A DNA stretch of 49,087 nucleotides from JAVKSL01 sp039583695. GTDB lineage: Bacteria > Actinomycetota > Acidimicrobiia > Acidimicrobiales > JAJPHD01. The notes under the pieces were generated by a model. It saw only the letters and a list, made by a program, of their open reading frames with translations, was not told the DNA's origin and did no database searches. The translations under genes and the position numbers were made by a program. Position 1 is the first letter of the stretch. Every line of letters begins with the position of its first letter. Shown piece after piece: positions 1 through 12,103 of this stretch. The stretch lies in NCBI GenBank assembly GCA_039583695.1, contig JAVKSL010000012.1, forward strand, positions 1 through 49,087. Direction: 5' to 3'.

Positions 1-87
1 GCTCAGCCGCCACTGGCTGGGGGTTGCCCCTGGGCACCTATTTCATCCCTGCAGGGTGGCCGCCGGCCATGTGGACTTACGTCAAGA

Positions 88-106
88 GCGCCGGCTTCGC
101 CGGCGC
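88..106. terminator. Perfect GC hairpin in the leading non-coding stretch
   Basis: Seven-base arms (88-94 and 100-106) are perfectly complementary around a cttcg loop. No T-tract follows, so it may be an actinobacterial-style terminator of a gene to the left or just a stable hairpin. I see no convincing coding region in 1-294; the short reading frames there have no homology or ribosome site that I recognise. Confidence 0.35.
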
Positions 107-282
107 AGCCACCCCCTGCCCCCCAGGACGGGGCGGCCGGAAGGGTCGACTGATCGCACGATGATCGTCCGTGCTGTTCCTCGCTCCCGCCCTCAGTGGG
201 ATGGGGAACAACCCAGTGGTCTCAAATCAGCCTGACAGAGAGGGCGGCCGCCCGTGGGACGGATCGGGGTTGGATAGGCGGA

Positions 283-294
283 TAGCCTCTCCCC
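283..294 (+). promoter_or_regulatory. Putative -10 box for a leaderless methyltransferase transcript
   Basis: TAGCCT at 283-288 lies six bases before the GTG at 295. This spacing would put the transcription start on the start codon. No Shine-Dalgarno sequence precedes the GTG. No good -35 is visible. Confidence 0.4.
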
Positions 295-918
295 GTGTCG
301 TTCGTGAGGTCGAAGCAGAGGGTGGCAGACCATGGAGAGGTGTTCACCCCGGCATGGTTGGTCGAGGAGATGCTCGATCTCGTCGAGGAGGAGACTAAGC
401 GAATCGACTCGCGCTTCCTAGAACCCGCGTGCGGAAGCGGCAACTTCCTGGTTCCGGTCCTCCGACGCAAGCTCGCGGCCGTCGAAATCAAGTTCGGCAA
501 GTCCGAGTTCGAGAAGCGTCATTACGCCCTGTACAGCCTCATGTGCATATACGGCATCGAGCTGTTGGCCGACAACATCGCCGAGTGCGACGACAACCTG
601 CTCAAAGTTTTCGCCGAGTACGTGCACGTCGTCCAGTCCGACGAGCTGTACCGGGCGGCCAACTACGTGCTTTCGCAGAACCTCATCCACGGTGACGCTC
701 TCACCATGCGGACTACTCTGGATCAGCCGATCGTCTTCGCCGAGTGGGGATATCTGGGCAAGGGCAGGTTCCAGCGGCGAGACTTCCGCCTCGACGTGCT
801 CACCCAGTCCTCGTCGTTCAGCCGTGAGGGCACTCTGTTCGCCGAGCTCGGCAGGCACGAGATCTTCACCCCGACAAAGACGTATCCGCCTCTCACGGTG
901 AGAGAACTGGCCGCGTGA
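295..918 (+). CDS. Small N6-adenine DNA methyltransferase subunit (AdoMet-binding half)
   Basis: A 207-residue protein built like the N-terminal half of a gamma-class N6-adenine DNA methyltransferase. Near residue 17 is the EVFTP segment, and at about 41-51 is the AdoMet-binding motif I, FLEPACGSGNF. The family's catalytic NPPY motif is absent: after the HGDAL segment the chain diverges and ends. It probably acts with the next gene, which carries NPPY, and with the helicase gene beyond, as one restriction-modification operon. GTG at 295 was chosen because it sits directly before the conserved RVADHGEVFTP start and behind a suitable -10. The stop overlaps the next start (GTGA, 915-918), indicating translational coupling. 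Small methyltransferase subunits of this shape beside Eco57I-type methylases occur in other bacteria; the two-chain activity is my inference. Confidence 0.75.
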   Translation: MSFVRSKQRVADHGEVFTPAWLVEEMLDLVEEETKRIDSRFLEPACGSGNFLVPVLRRKLAAVEIKFGKSEFEKRHYALYSLMCIYGIELLADNIAECDDNLLKVFAEYVHVVQSDELYRAANYVLSQNLIHGDALTMRTTLDQPIVFAEWGYLGKGRFQRRDFRLDVLTQSSSFSREGTLFAELGRHEIFTPTKTYPPLTVRELAA

Positions 919-2565
919 CGTCAGCAAAGGCAGGCTTCGCGCTGCGCGGGCGGAATCCCGACGTGCTGACTTGCATCGCGAACCTTTCGAACGACGAGGT
1001 CTTCACGCCGCCCGAGTTCGCCAACCAGATGCTCGACACCCTTGCCGATGCCTGGGCAGCCGACACCGACGGGGCGAACATCTGGGCCGACCCAACCGTG
1101 AGGTTCCTGGATCCCTTCACCAAGTCGGGCGTGTTCCTGCGTGAAATCACGAGCCGCCTGACGGAAGGTCTCCAGAACGAGGTCCCAGACCTACAACGGC
1201 GCGCCGATCACATCCTCACAAAGCAGGTCTTCGGCATCGGCATCACGCACCTCACGAGCCTGCTCGCGCGCCGGAGTGTGTATTGCTCGAAGCGGGCGGA
1301 CGGCCCGCATTCGATCGCCACATCGTTCGCCAACGAGGACGGCAACATCTGGTTCGAGCGGCTGGAGCACACCTGGGTTGGCGGCACCGAGTGGGTGCTG
1401 ACGGCCGACGAGGACGGGAACCAGATCAAGAAGTTCAAGAACGGCAAGTGTAAGTTCTGCGCGGCTCCGCAGCTCATTTTCGATCGTGACCGCGCCTTGG
1501 AATCGCACGCGTACGCGTTCATCCACACTGACGACATCAAAGCTCGGATCGCTGAGCTCTTCGGAGGCGATATGCAGTTCGACGTCATAATCGGCAATCC
1601 TCCATACCAGATGACTGGCGGGGGAGGCGGGACAAACGATTCGTCGATCTACCACCTGTTCGTCCAGCAAGCCATGCACTTGGAACCGCGATTCCTAAGC
1701 ATGGTCCTCCCGTCAAGGTGGATGGCCGGCGGTCGGGGCCTCGGCGAGTTCCGGTCAGAGTTCCTGGCGGATCAGCGAGTCCGAACACTTGTTGACTACG
1801 AGAATGCAAAGGAGCCATTCCCCACGGTTGGTATCAACGGTGGTGCTTGCTACTTCCTTTGGGACCGCGACAACCCCGGCTTGTGTCAGTGCGCATATCA
1901 CCGCAGCGGAGCGGTGATCGGCCCGGAACAGCGCGTGTTGGATGAATTCGACATCTTCGTGCGAGATCCCCGCGCGGTTTCCATCCTCAAGAAGGTGCTC
2001 AGTACCGGAGAGACGTCGTTCGAAGAGCTACTGAGTGGAGACACTCCATTTGGGCTCGCATCAAATTTCTCGGACTACCAGCAAGACGCGCGCCCGGGCC
2101 GAAGGCAGGTTCGCCTTTACGCCAACATCGGGACGACTCGGGTCCGCGGAGCGATGGCTCGCAGCGCCATCATCAAGAACGCTCATCTGATCGATGCATG
2201 GAAGCTGTTCCTCCCCAAGACCGGCTCTGGACGGGAGCGAGAGACCAGAGGCGTTGACTTAGTGCTCGGGCCACCCATTGTTGCCGAGCCGAACTCGGTC
2301 TGTACCCAGACCTACATCGTCGCGGGCCCGCTTGCCTCCGAGGAGGAGGCGAGAAGCGCCGAATCATACCTACGAACGAGGTTCCTGCGCTTCCTGGTGT
2401 CGTTGAGGAAGATCAGCCAAGACACCCTTCGATCCGTGTATCGCTGGGTCCCGGTGCAGACGTGGGATCACCAGTGGATCGATGCGGACCTATACAAGAA
2501 ATACGGCATCTCCGCTGACGAGGTCGCTTTTATCGAGTCGATCATCCGCCCGATGGAGCCAGTGG

Positions 2566-2573
<8 letters not shown>
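915..2573 (+). CDS. Eco57I-type N6-adenine DNA methyltransferase (NPPY subunit)
   Basis: A 552-residue protein with the N6-adenine methyltransferase catalytic motif IV, IIGNPPYQM, at about residues 224-232. It begins, like its upstream partner, with an EVFTP segment, but its motif I is unusual: FLDPFTKSGVF (about 64-74) in place of the normal DPxCGSG pattern. The remaining C-terminal half resembles the target-recognition part of Eco57I-like methylases. The gene overlaps the upstream methyltransferase by four bases and the helicase gene by eight, so the three form a tight operon. The protein should methylate adenine in a specific sequence to protect host DNA. Whether it binds AdoMet alone or needs the upstream protein cannot be read from the sequence. 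Confidence 0.8.
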
Positions 2574-5163
<2,590 letters not shown>

Positions 5164-5269
5164 CTGCAGGAGTACTCTCCTCTGTGCCCTTCCCCGCTAC
5201 TGGTCAGAACTCTGCCTACGTAGCACGCAATGACCACCAGCATTCTGCTAGGTGCGTACCTTCTCTCTC

Positions 5270-7261
5270 CTACTCGAAGGTGGCCACATTGAGGATGCAT
5301 TCATCTACCGCAGCAGCCTCTACTGCTGGACCGTTGAGAATAAGCTCCGGATCTATGCGATCGGTGACATCGAGACAACCGCCCGACGTGCAGATCCGGA
5401 GCGGGCTAACTCGGTCACATATGGGCCAGATCGCCACAAGGTCCTTCGTTATGGCCACGCCCCGGGCTGTGATGTCGTCGTCGGTCCAGGAATTGGCGTT
5501 TTCTTGGACAATCTCCTTATTGAGCACCAGGAGGCTGTACTTGTCGATCAGTGACCGCTTGCCCTTGCCGGCCTCCTGACCGCTCGGTGCCACCTTCGCG
5601 GCGTCACTGTCAAGCCACGGGCGGTTCGAGAGCGAGGCATTCAGACTTCCGGTCAGCAGAGTGAGGTTGCCGATGCTCTGCACCAATCGATCGCGAAGTC
5701 CCGACGCTACGGGATTATCGCCGATGCCATCGGACCAGTGCGTACGCCACTTCTGCGGCATCACATGTTCGATCTGGAGGTTGAGGGGAAGCGTGACGTC
5801 TTCATGGCGCTCCGAGCGACGCTTTTGCTCGACGGCGCTGAGCATCATGCAGAGCCGGTTCTGCCGGACGTTCCCGTACAACTTGCTATTTGGAACACTG
5901 TCGATAACCTGCTCATCGGTCGGCCACACGCGGGAGTCTGCCGTCTGGTCGAGAAGAAACGCGACTGTGCCCTGACCGACCTTCTCTGCAGGCAACTCGT
6001 ACAGGTGTTTGATCAGCGCGATGACGAACCTGTTGACGTCCTTCATCGTGGCCCTCAATAACGTCCGCCGTACGCACCAGCTCTCGACCGCTGCCAGCGA
6101 ACAGTCCACCCCTTCCTCGGGGATGTCGTGGTTATCACTGATCAGCCACAGAAGCAGTGGAATCGTCGCTCCTAGCTCCAAGGCCTCGACGACCCGGGCA
6201 TAGAAGCGACCGGGCGTGCTTCCCGGATCCAGCTCCGCGAAGCGGCGGAATGTATCGGCGTCACGACGGAGTTCCACGAGCAATTTCGTGGCACTGGCGG
6301 CCGTGGTCAGTTGCGACTTCGCGTGGTCGCGGAAGTGAGCGAAGACTTTCTCCGCGGGGACCTCGTCCTGCTCGCGCATGGTGAGCCAGTACTGAAGAAA
6401 CAAGTCGATCCGGGATCGGAAGAGTCGACCCTGCTGGACTTCTTGCCGCCACCAGTCCTCGTCGAAGTCGGCCCAGTACTTCTCACCCCAGAGTTCAACG
6501 TCGGCGCCCAACTCATCGCCTCGCTGAAAGACCATGTTCTTGATCAAGTCCGCGGCGAGGAGCGGCGTTCCACGGTCGTTGAGCGTCTCGAAGATGAGCT
6601 GGTCGTCATCTTTCTGGTCAAGGTTGATCGCGACCACAACCAGCTGTTGCTGGACGACCTCGGCAAGGAGCCTCAGGCTGACGGCGACATCCTCAGGATT
6701 GGCGCCGTCAGCCAGTCCCGCCCACTCTCGAACGCAATTGTAGAAGAACTCGTGAGCGGTGCAGATCCGAGATTCAGAGAGCGCGTCCGTCACCATCAGG
6801 TCGTTGTCCATGACGTGCTCGAATGCCTGGCGGTCGACGCGTGAAGGCCAGAGCTTGAATCGCTTCGACGTATTGTGAAATCGCTTGGCACCGTTGGCAA
6901 CCAACTCCATCAATGTCTCCGCGTCATCCTCGTCGCCGTGCTCCTGGGTGACGAGCTGGACCGCGTCGAGGAGGATCTGAAGTGTGGTCAACCGCTGCTG
7001 ACCATCGATGACCGAGTGACGCGCAGGGTCCCCGGCAGCGGCGGCGAGCTGCTTGATGACGACGGCGCCGAGGAAGTGCGGCGCAACCTCGACATCGCCC
7101 TTGCGGGCGTCCTCCAAGGCCGCGGCCACGCGCTCGATATCTGTCCACAGCGGCTGCCACTGGTCCTCCTCGTTCCAGACGTAGGGACGTTGAAACGGAG
7201 GGATCTCGTAGCAGACGGTGCCGTCGAACAGCTCTCTCGGGGTAAGGGCCTTGGTGTCCAT
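5270..7261 (-). CDS. GmrSD/BrxU-like DUF262-DUF1524 restriction enzyme
   Basis: A 663-residue single-chain member of the GmrSD family. The N-terminal DUF262 domain has PPFQRPYVW near residue 21 and the nucleotide-binding DGQQRLTTL motif near 85. The C-terminal DUF1524 domain carries an HNH-like nuclease centre, IEHVMPQ near 496 and GNLTLL downstream. Family members are NTP-dependent enzymes that cut foreign, often modified, DNA (GmrSD, BrxU, SspE). The length fits the fused type. ATG at 7261 is preferred over TTG at 7267 because GAGG lies about seven bases upstream. The gene converges on the methyltransferase-helicase operon across a 106-base gap, so the two are neighbours in a defence cluster rather than one transcription unit. 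What modification it senses is not visible. Confidence 0.85.
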   Translation of the reverse strand: MDTKALTPRELFDGTVCYEIPPFQRPYVWNEEDQWQPLWTDIERVAAALEDARKGDVEVAPHFLGAVVIKQLAAAAGDPARHSVIDGQQRLTTLQILLDAVQLVTQEHGDEDDAETLMELVANGAKRFHNTSKRFKLWPSRVDRQAFEHVMDNDLMVTDALSESRICTAHEFFYNCVREWAGLADGANPEDVAVSLRLLAEVVQQQLVVVAINLDQKDDDQLIFETLNDRGTPLLAADLIKNMVFQRGDELGADVELWGEKYWADFDEDWWRQEVQQGRLFRSRIDLFLQYWLTMREQDEVPAEKVFAHFRDHAKSQLTTAASATKLLVELRRDADTFRRFAELDPGSTPGRFYARVVEALELGATIPLLLWLISDNHDIPEEGVDCSLAAVESWCVRRTLLRATMKDVNRFVIALIKHLYELPAEKVGQGTVAFLLDQTADSRVWPTDEQVIDSVPNSKLYGNVRQNRLCMMLSAVEQKRRSERHEDVTLPLNLQIEHVMPQKWRTHWSDGIGDNPVASGLRDRLVQSIGNLTLLTGSLNASLSNRPWLDSDAAKVAPSGQEAGKGKRSLIDKYSLLVLNKEIVQENANSWTDDDITARGVAITKDLVAIWPICDRVSPLRICTSGGCLDVTDRIDPELILNGPAVEAAAVDECILNVATFE

Positions 7262-7719
7262 CGTCAATCCTCTTTGCGGACGCGTCTCGTCAGCATACTG
7301 CCCGATTGGGACGATCGGCCTTCGAATGGTGTGGAGGTCGTGTCAGGCGCTGGCGACTTGCTCACGGGACCTGGGGTCCCAATGGAAGCGCACCCACGGC
7401 CATAGAGACGGTCATAATTTCGAGCGGACCCGGGCCTACGACGGCCGATCACGCCGAAGCCAGGGTCGCGAATGCCCAGTTCAGGCCCATCAGCCGGCTT
7501 GAGCCACAACGGGGGAGGGTCTTGAAAGGCATCGCTGGAGGCACTTTGGGCACGAGCGTGCCACTTGATGGCGCGGGTTGGGCGAGCGACACCGAGGATC
7601 CGAGTTCCCATCCCGCGGTTTTCCCGCGGGCGCTGCCGGACCCCGGGGGTCGTCGAGGGTCGAATACTCCACTTGACCTGCGGCGATTCACCTTGCTTAG
7701 GCGGCGAAAGTCACGGGAG
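7262..7719. other. Non-coding stretch between the defence cluster and the attachment-site remnant
   Basis: No credible gene. It should contain the leftward promoter of the DUF262 gene; a TATGCT on the minus strand at 7297-7292 is a possible -10. Inverted repeats are present at 7366-7380 (six-base arms) and 7612-7630 (seven-base arms, loop ttttc). Both could be terminators or structure near the recombination site. Confidence 0.4.
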
Positions 7720-7766
7720 CAGCACTGATAATGCTGAGGTCGCTGGTTCGAGTCCAGCTAATGGCG
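7720..7766 (+). other. 3' half of a tRNA-Ile-like gene (GAT anticodon), attachment-site remnant
   Basis: The sequence folds as a tRNA 3' half: anticodon stem cagca/tgctg around the loop ctgataa (anticodon GAT), a five-base variable loop, and a T-arm with stem gctgg/ccagc around ttcgagt. No matching 5' half or acceptor strand is visible upstream. It lies about 80 bases from the 3' end of the integrase gene, the usual place for the att core of a tRNA-targeting tyrosine recombinase. I read it as the element's attachment core or a scar. The partner copy was not found by eye in the window. Confidence 0.6.
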
Positions 7767-7845
7767 CAGTTCGCGCAGCGGCCGACTGGCTGCGGGGCTC
7801 TGGTTCGGCGAGGACCTCAGCCGATGGCGTGAATAGCTGACGGAT

Positions 7846-9087
7846 TCATAGGTCAGGCACCGGGTCCGGTCGTCCGAACAGCACCCCCTCCATGCGGTCA
7901 GCGGCGACCCGCTTGCGGTCGGCCAGCACGTGGGTGTACCGGGCAGTCATCTCCACACGGGAGTGCCCTAGCATTGCGCCAGCCGTGGCGAGGTCCACAT
8001 CGGCGAGCAGCAGGGCGGTGGCGGCCGAGTGGCGGAGATCGTGCAGCCGGCGCTCGGGCACCCCCGCAGTTCGGCAGAGCCTTTTGAAGGAGCGCACGTC
8101 GTTGCGGGGATCCAACGGCAATCCGATCACGTTGGTAAGCACCCAGTCTCCGTCGGTCCAGACGGGAGAGGCGGATCGCTCGGCCGCCTGAGTTCTCCGA
8201 TGCTCCAGTAGTTCGGCGGTCAGGGATCCAGGCATGGCAAGGGTGCGATGTCCGGCTGCCGACTTCGGTTCGGAGGTCCTCAGCCCGCCGCCGAGCCGGA
8301 GTGCGCAATCGGCAGCCCGGCCGCATGTAGCCGCGTGGCCACAGCCGTGTTCCCATGGAATCCGTTGAAGCTGACGCCGCACCGTGAGAGTTCCGGTATC
8401 GAGGTCGATGTCCGACCAACGAAGTCCGAGCGCCTCGCCGCGGCGCAGGCCAAGTGCCAGGGCAAACGTCCAACGCACCGCGTTGCGCTTGCCGCGTGCA
8501 GCATCAAGTAGCGCAGCCATCTCCTCGAGGCTGTAGGGCTGGATCGCAGAGGGCGAGTAACGGGGAGTGGCCGCGAGTCGGACCGGGTTGCGGGGGATCA
8601 GGCCCTTGTCCACCGCATCGGATAGGGCGGCGTCGAGGGTGCGCTTGGCGTGTTGCACAGACGCAAGCACCCCCTCGGCCACCATCGCCGACCACAGGTA
8701 TTCGATGTTGATCGGCGACAGCTTGTCGAGGCGTACCGCTCCGATTGTTGCCGCGATCCGGCGTAGGTCGGTGCGATAGCCCTCGACGGTCTTGGGACGA
8801 ACCTGTTGGAGTGCGACCCTGGTGTCGATCCAGTCCTCCAGATAGACAGCCAGCGTGATCCGGGCAGACATAGCCGGACCCGCGCCATCAGCTCGGGCCT
8901 TCTCCAACTCTCGCACCTTGGCAGTGACGGCCGGCTTGGTAGCGGCGGTCACATGTTTACGCACCAGGCGTCCATTGGGTCCGGTGCCCATCGAGACCAT
9001 GCCGTGCCAGCGACCGTCACTCGCACGGAAGATCGATGAGCGGCCGTTGGCGGAGCGGGATGGGCGAGAGTCCGACGAGCTTGTCAT
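7846..9087 (-). CDS. int: Tyrosine recombinase/integrase of the conjugative element
   Basis: A complete 413-residue tyrosine recombinase. It has an N-terminal AP2-like arm-binding region, a SAM-like core-binding domain (about 75-165), and a catalytic domain with arginine in LGLRRGEALGLRW (near 215), HDLRHSAA (near 349), LGHS, and the nucleophilic tyrosine in ARYTHVL (near 382). It should catalyse integration and excision at a tRNA 3' end, and a tRNA remnant lies just beyond its stop. The first codons overlap the end of the excisionase gene (9084-9087), so the two are translationally coupled. A partial, fused copy of its core-binding region occurs at about 46200-46403. Confidence 0.93.
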   Translation of the reverse strand: MTSSSDSRPSRSANGRSSIFRASDGRWHGMVSMGTGPNGRLVRKHVTAATKPAVTAKVRELEKARADGAGPAMSARITLAVYLEDWIDTRVALQQVRPKTVEGYRTDLRRIAATIGAVRLDKLSPINIEYLWSAMVAEGVLASVQHAKRTLDAALSDAVDKGLIPRNPVRLAATPRYSPSAIQPYSLEEMAALLDAARGKRNAVRWTFALALGLRRGEALGLRWSDIDLDTGTLTVRRQLQRIPWEHGCGHAATCGRAADCALRLGGGLRTSEPKSAAGHRTLAMPGSLTAELLEHRRTQAAERSASPVWTDGDWVLTNVIGLPLDPRNDVRSFKRLCRTAGVPERRLHDLRHSAATALLLADVDLATAGAMLGHSRVEMTARYTHVLADRKRVAADRMEGVLFGRPDPVPDL

Positions 9088-9482
9088 CGTTGGGCGACAA
9101 GAAGCCCGTGAGCGCCCGGTAACGGCACGCCCTCGCCGGGTGGAGCGATGAACTGCTCGAGCGCCACCCGGGGGATCAGGCGTCGGGCACCGACCTTGAT
9201 CGAGGCGAGCTGCCCACTACGCGTCAGGTTGAAGGTGGTGGTCCTGGACAGGCCGAGCATGTCGGCGCACTCCTGCACTGACAACAATACGGGAGGCCGG
9301 TCGGAACCGACAGAGGCGGCGTTCGTGGCCGTGTCGACCAGATCGGCAACCTGAGAAGCCAACTCGGCGCACAGACGCTCCAGTTTTGCCGCCCTGGCGC
9401 GAACCTCCGCGATCTGATCGAGATCGTCAACCGAATGCCGCGGTCTCGTTCTCCCCTTCGGGACGCTGGTGGTGAGGGTCAT
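9084..9482 (-). CDS. xis: Excisionase-like helix-turn-helix DNA-binding protein
   Basis: A 132-residue protein. Residues about 10-60 form a heptad-rich helix, and residues 68-112 form a MerR/HTH_17-type domain with LLSVQECADMLGLSRTTTF and a wing KVGARRLIPR. Such proteins are recombination directionality factors that bend att DNA and favour excision. The order primase-xis-int with four-base overlaps on both sides (9479-9482 and 9084-9087) resembles the rep-xis-int block of actinobacterial elements such as pSAM2. About 108 residues recur, with roughly ten changes, in the fused gene at 45946-46731. Confidence 0.8.
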   Translation of the reverse strand: MTLTTSVPKGRTRPRHSVDDLDQIAEVRARAAKLERLCAELASQVADLVDTATNAASVGSDRPPVLLSVQECADMLGLSRTTTFNLTRSGQLASIKVGARRLIPRVALEQFIAPPGEGVPLPGAHGLLVAQR

Positions 9483-10972
9483 ATGGTCACCGGGGCAGGA
9501 ATGTCAGCTCCGGACCCCCCTCGTCCGGCTCGACCCGCCTCCCGGGCCGCGGTGACGGCGGCGGCCACCTGGCGTGTAGCCCAGCCGTCTGGAGCCAGCC
9601 CGGCGGCTGCGAGCCCGGCGCCGGCCTGTTCGGCGAAGCGCTGTCGGGCTGCTGCCGTGGCCAGATTGGCGCCCAGTTGGCCCAACCTGGCCACGATGGC
9701 AGGCACGGTTTCAAGCGGGTCCCCAAACAGCTCAGCCGCAGACCGCTCGGCCAGATAGCGCCCAGCATGGAGGGGCCGTAGCTGGGGGCCATCGGGTTCG
9801 GGCCAGCCCTTGCGGGTGAAGGCGAAAAGGCCGACCGGCCCGTGGTGGGCGAGCCAATCGGCGGGGTCCAGTCCTGCTGGAAGGACCGTGACGCACACTT
9901 CCCGACCGAAGCGCCCCGTGGCCTCGCTCACCCATCGGGCGGCGGCCTCCTGGCCGGGGCCGTCGCCGTCGCCACAAAGAGTCGGGACGCGCGGGTGCAG
10001 AGCCAGGATGCACGCGGTGTGCGCGCTGCTGAGTGCCGTGCCGGAGGCGGATACCGGGGCGAAGAGCTTCGATCGGCCGACCTGGGCGGCTGCAGCGGCG
10101 ATGGCGAGTGCGTCGAGGGTTCCTTCACACACGACCACGGTGGCGCAGGGCCCGATGGGTCCGTTCGAAGGCCGGTACAACGCCCGGGACTTGTTGAAGA
10201 CAGCGGTGGTGGGGGTGTTTAGGTACTTGGGAACCCTGGGGTCGGACTTGGCAGCGGTGTCGCGCCCGTAGAAACCGATCAGGGCGCCCCGGGGGTCGCG
10301 GGCCGGGAGGATGAGGCGGTGGCGGAAGCGGTCAACGACGCGCTCGTCGGTGAAGCGCAGTGCCAGGCCGGCGTCGACAAGCTCCTCCTCGCCGAATCCC
10401 CGGCGTGTGAGGTGTGTAACCAGGCCCGCCTCGGACCAAGGCGTGTGTCCGACGAGGGGACCGTCGCATTCTTCTTGGAGGGCCCCCACGTCGATCCCCC
10501 GCCCTGCGAGGTAGCTGGCAGCCCGGTCGGCCAACTTGGGCAGACTCCAATATCGCCAGGCCTCGGAGTTGGCCGCGTGAATACGGCGGGCGGGGGTGCG
10601 GGCGATATCGGGTGCCTCGGAGCGGGCCAGGACGACGGCGTTCGAACGGGTTGGTGACGGCGTCCTGGTGGGGGGCCCGTCGCGGCGGAGGGGGCTGTCG
10701 GAGTCGAGCGCCCGGACCGCTTCGGCGAAGCTGAGCTTGGCGATGTCGGCAACGAGCTGGATCACGTCGCCGTGGCTCCCACAGCCGAAGCAGTTGTAGC
10801 GGTTGGTGTCGGGGTGCACGATCATGCTGGGGGTGGAGTCGTCGTGGCCGCGTGTCGGACACGACACCATGAAGTCCCCACCGTGCCAGCCGGGCGGAGG
10901 ATCGATTCCGAGACGGGCGAGCACCGCAAGGATTGGGTGCTCGGCCCGCAGGGCGCCCACATCCACACTCAT
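9479..10972 (-). CDS. DnaG-like primase with CHC2 zinc finger and Toprim domain
   Basis: A 497-residue protein. An N-terminal CHC2-type zinc finger has C38, H43, C61 and C64 (CPTRGH and YNCFGCGSHGD). A Toprim domain follows, with the glutamate in VCEGTLDAL (near 280) and acidic residues in CGDGDGPGQE (near 331). It should synthesise RNA primers, either for replication of the excised element or for second-strand synthesis after conjugation. No fused helicase is present. It overlaps the excisionase gene by four bases downstream and the next gene upstream by four bases, so it belongs to the integration operon. A stub of a related primase C-terminus is found at 46728-46790. Confidence 0.88.
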   Translation of the reverse strand: MSVDVGALRAEHPILAVLARLGIDPPPGWHGGDFMVSCPTRGHDDSTPSMIVHPDTNRYNCFGCGSHGDVIQLVADIAKLSFAEAVRALDSDSPLRRDGPPTRTPSPTRSNAVVLARSEAPDIARTPARRIHAANSEAWRYWSLPKLADRAASYLAGRGIDVGALQEECDGPLVGHTPWSEAGLVTHLTRRGFGEEELVDAGLALRFTDERVVDRFRHRLILPARDPRGALIGFYGRDTAAKSDPRVPKYLNTPTTAVFNKSRALYRPSNGPIGPCATVVVCEGTLDALAIAAAAAQVGRSKLFAPVSASGTALSSAHTACILALHPRVPTLCGDGDGPGQEAAARWVSEATGRFGREVCVTVLPAGLDPADWLAHHGPVGLFAFTRKGWPEPDGPQLRPLHAGRYLAERSAAELFGDPLETVPAIVARLGQLGANLATAAARQRFAEQAGAGLAAAGLAPDGWATRQVAAAVTAAREAGRAGRGGSGADIPAPVTI

Positions 10973-11472
10973 GTCTCCATCTCGACCGGGTCCCCACGCC
11001 CTGACAGTGCGGCGACGATCAGCTCCTCGAGGTCGCAGGGTTGTGAGTCGCGCTGGTCAATCCACCATGCGGCTTGGCTGAGCTGGCGCACCGGCGCTTC
11101 GATGCGGTCCTCCCAGTCCTCTTCGGTCAGCGTGTTTCCGAGAACGAGATGGCTATACGCGGCCGACAGCAGGTCGGCCCGGCACCTTCGGGCCCACTGC
11201 ACGGCGTTGTCCGAGCCGCACAGAGCGGGCATCGCGAACCGGTCCTCGCAGAGGTCAATGGCGGTCGTCTCCTCGGCACGCCGGGTCACCAGCCACTCCT
11301 CCTTCGAGCACCACCCGACATCGGCGCGCCGGGCCCGCCAGCAGTCGCCGCAGTCCTTGGATGCGAGCCACCGGGCGAAGCCGGCCCTCTGGTCCGCTCG
11401 GCGGTCCGAGAGGTCAGCATCGACGCTGTGCCCGCAGGCGTGCTCGACGTTCCAGATTGTCTCGACGGCCAT
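10969..11472 (-). CDS. Conserved ICE protein of unknown function with Cys/His pairs
   Basis: A 167-residue acidic, tryptophan-rich protein. The N-terminal third has HACGHS (near 11) and CGDCWRAR (near 41), which could together bind zinc. The rest is predicted helical, without a signal peptide or membrane segment. It overlaps the primase start by four bases (10969-10972) and is probably made together with primase, excisionase and integrase. I do not recognise a named family. Confidence 0.7.
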   Translation of the reverse strand: MAVETIWNVEHACGHSVDADLSDRRADQRAGFARWLASKDCGDCWRARRADVGWCSKEEWLVTRRAEETTAIDLCEDRFAMPALCGSDNAVQWARRCRADLLSAAYSHLVLGNTLTEEDWEDRIEAPVRQLSQAAWWIDQRDSQPCDLEELIVAALSGRGDPVEMET

Positions 11473-11511
11473 GTCAATCTGCTCCTTTGCCTATGGGTCG
11501 GTGGTTGGGAT

Positions 11512-12090
11512 TCATCGCGCTTGGGTGCTCTCGGCGATGTCGAGGGCTGTTGTAACCAGGCGGGCGCGCCGTGCGGCGACGTCGGCGCGCAGCCATTCGT
11601 CCCAGCCGGTGTCGTCATCGGAGGGCCGGGACCGGGTGGGTTCGTGGCGAGTACCGCAGGCGAGGCGGCTGGTCCAGTCGCGAAGCCGGGTCTCGATGTC
11701 GCGCAACGCCCGGTGCCATTCGAGGGCGGCAGTAGGCGCAGCGGTATCTGCGAAGGAGGCCCGTTCATGGTCACGCAGCGCCGCAAGCGCCTCGACATGG
11801 GCGTTGTGCCGCCACCAACAGCGCGGAACCACATGCTGGTCGAGGTTGAACCGCTCGACCAAACACGTCACCCAGCGACGGAGGCTCTCCCACTCCGACG
11901 CCGCCTCTTCGGGGCAAAGGCCGGGCCAGAACACCGGCGGATCCATGGCGCACGAGGCATCGAAGTCGTCTTCGTCGGCCCCATTGTCTTCGTCATCCCA
12001 CGCAGTTACCGGGGACCCGGGTCGTTCCGTCATGGCAGGCTTGGCCCAATGGCTTGGCGCGACCGGCGGTCCCGCAACGGGCTCGGCCAC
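11512..12090 (-). CDS. DUF4913-like protein of actinobacterial mobile elements
   Basis: A 192-residue protein whose middle (about 65-145) has the tryptophan/histidine pattern of DUF4913: LRRWVTCLVERF, CWWRH, EALAALRDHERA, EWHRALRDIETRL. That family is common on actinobacterial plasmids and ICEs and has no established function. The first 60 residues are acidic and disordered. GTG at 12090 has no clear ribosome site; ATG at 12033 is an alternative start. It lies 13 bases downstream of the coupling-protein gene and is probably cotranscribed with it. Confidence 0.68.
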   Translation of the reverse strand: MAEPVAGPPVAPSHWAKPAMTERPGSPVTAWDDEDNGADEDDFDASCAMDPPVFWPGLCPEEAASEWESLRRWVTCLVERFNLDQHVVPRCWWRHNAHVEALAALRDHERASFADTAAPTAALEWHRALRDIETRLRDWTSRLACGTRHEPTRSRPSDDDTGWDEWLRADVAARRARLVTTALDIAESTQAR

Positions 12091-12103
12091 GGTCGGGACG
12101 GCC

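Noticed and set aside
7720..7766. Complete tRNA-Ile gene
   Set aside because: No 5' acceptor strand or D-arm can be paired upstream; only the 3' half is present.
7565..7840. 91-residue plus-strand frame with NAEVAGSSPAN
   Set aside because: The apparent conserved part is a translation of the tRNA-Ile-like T-arm, not a protein motif.
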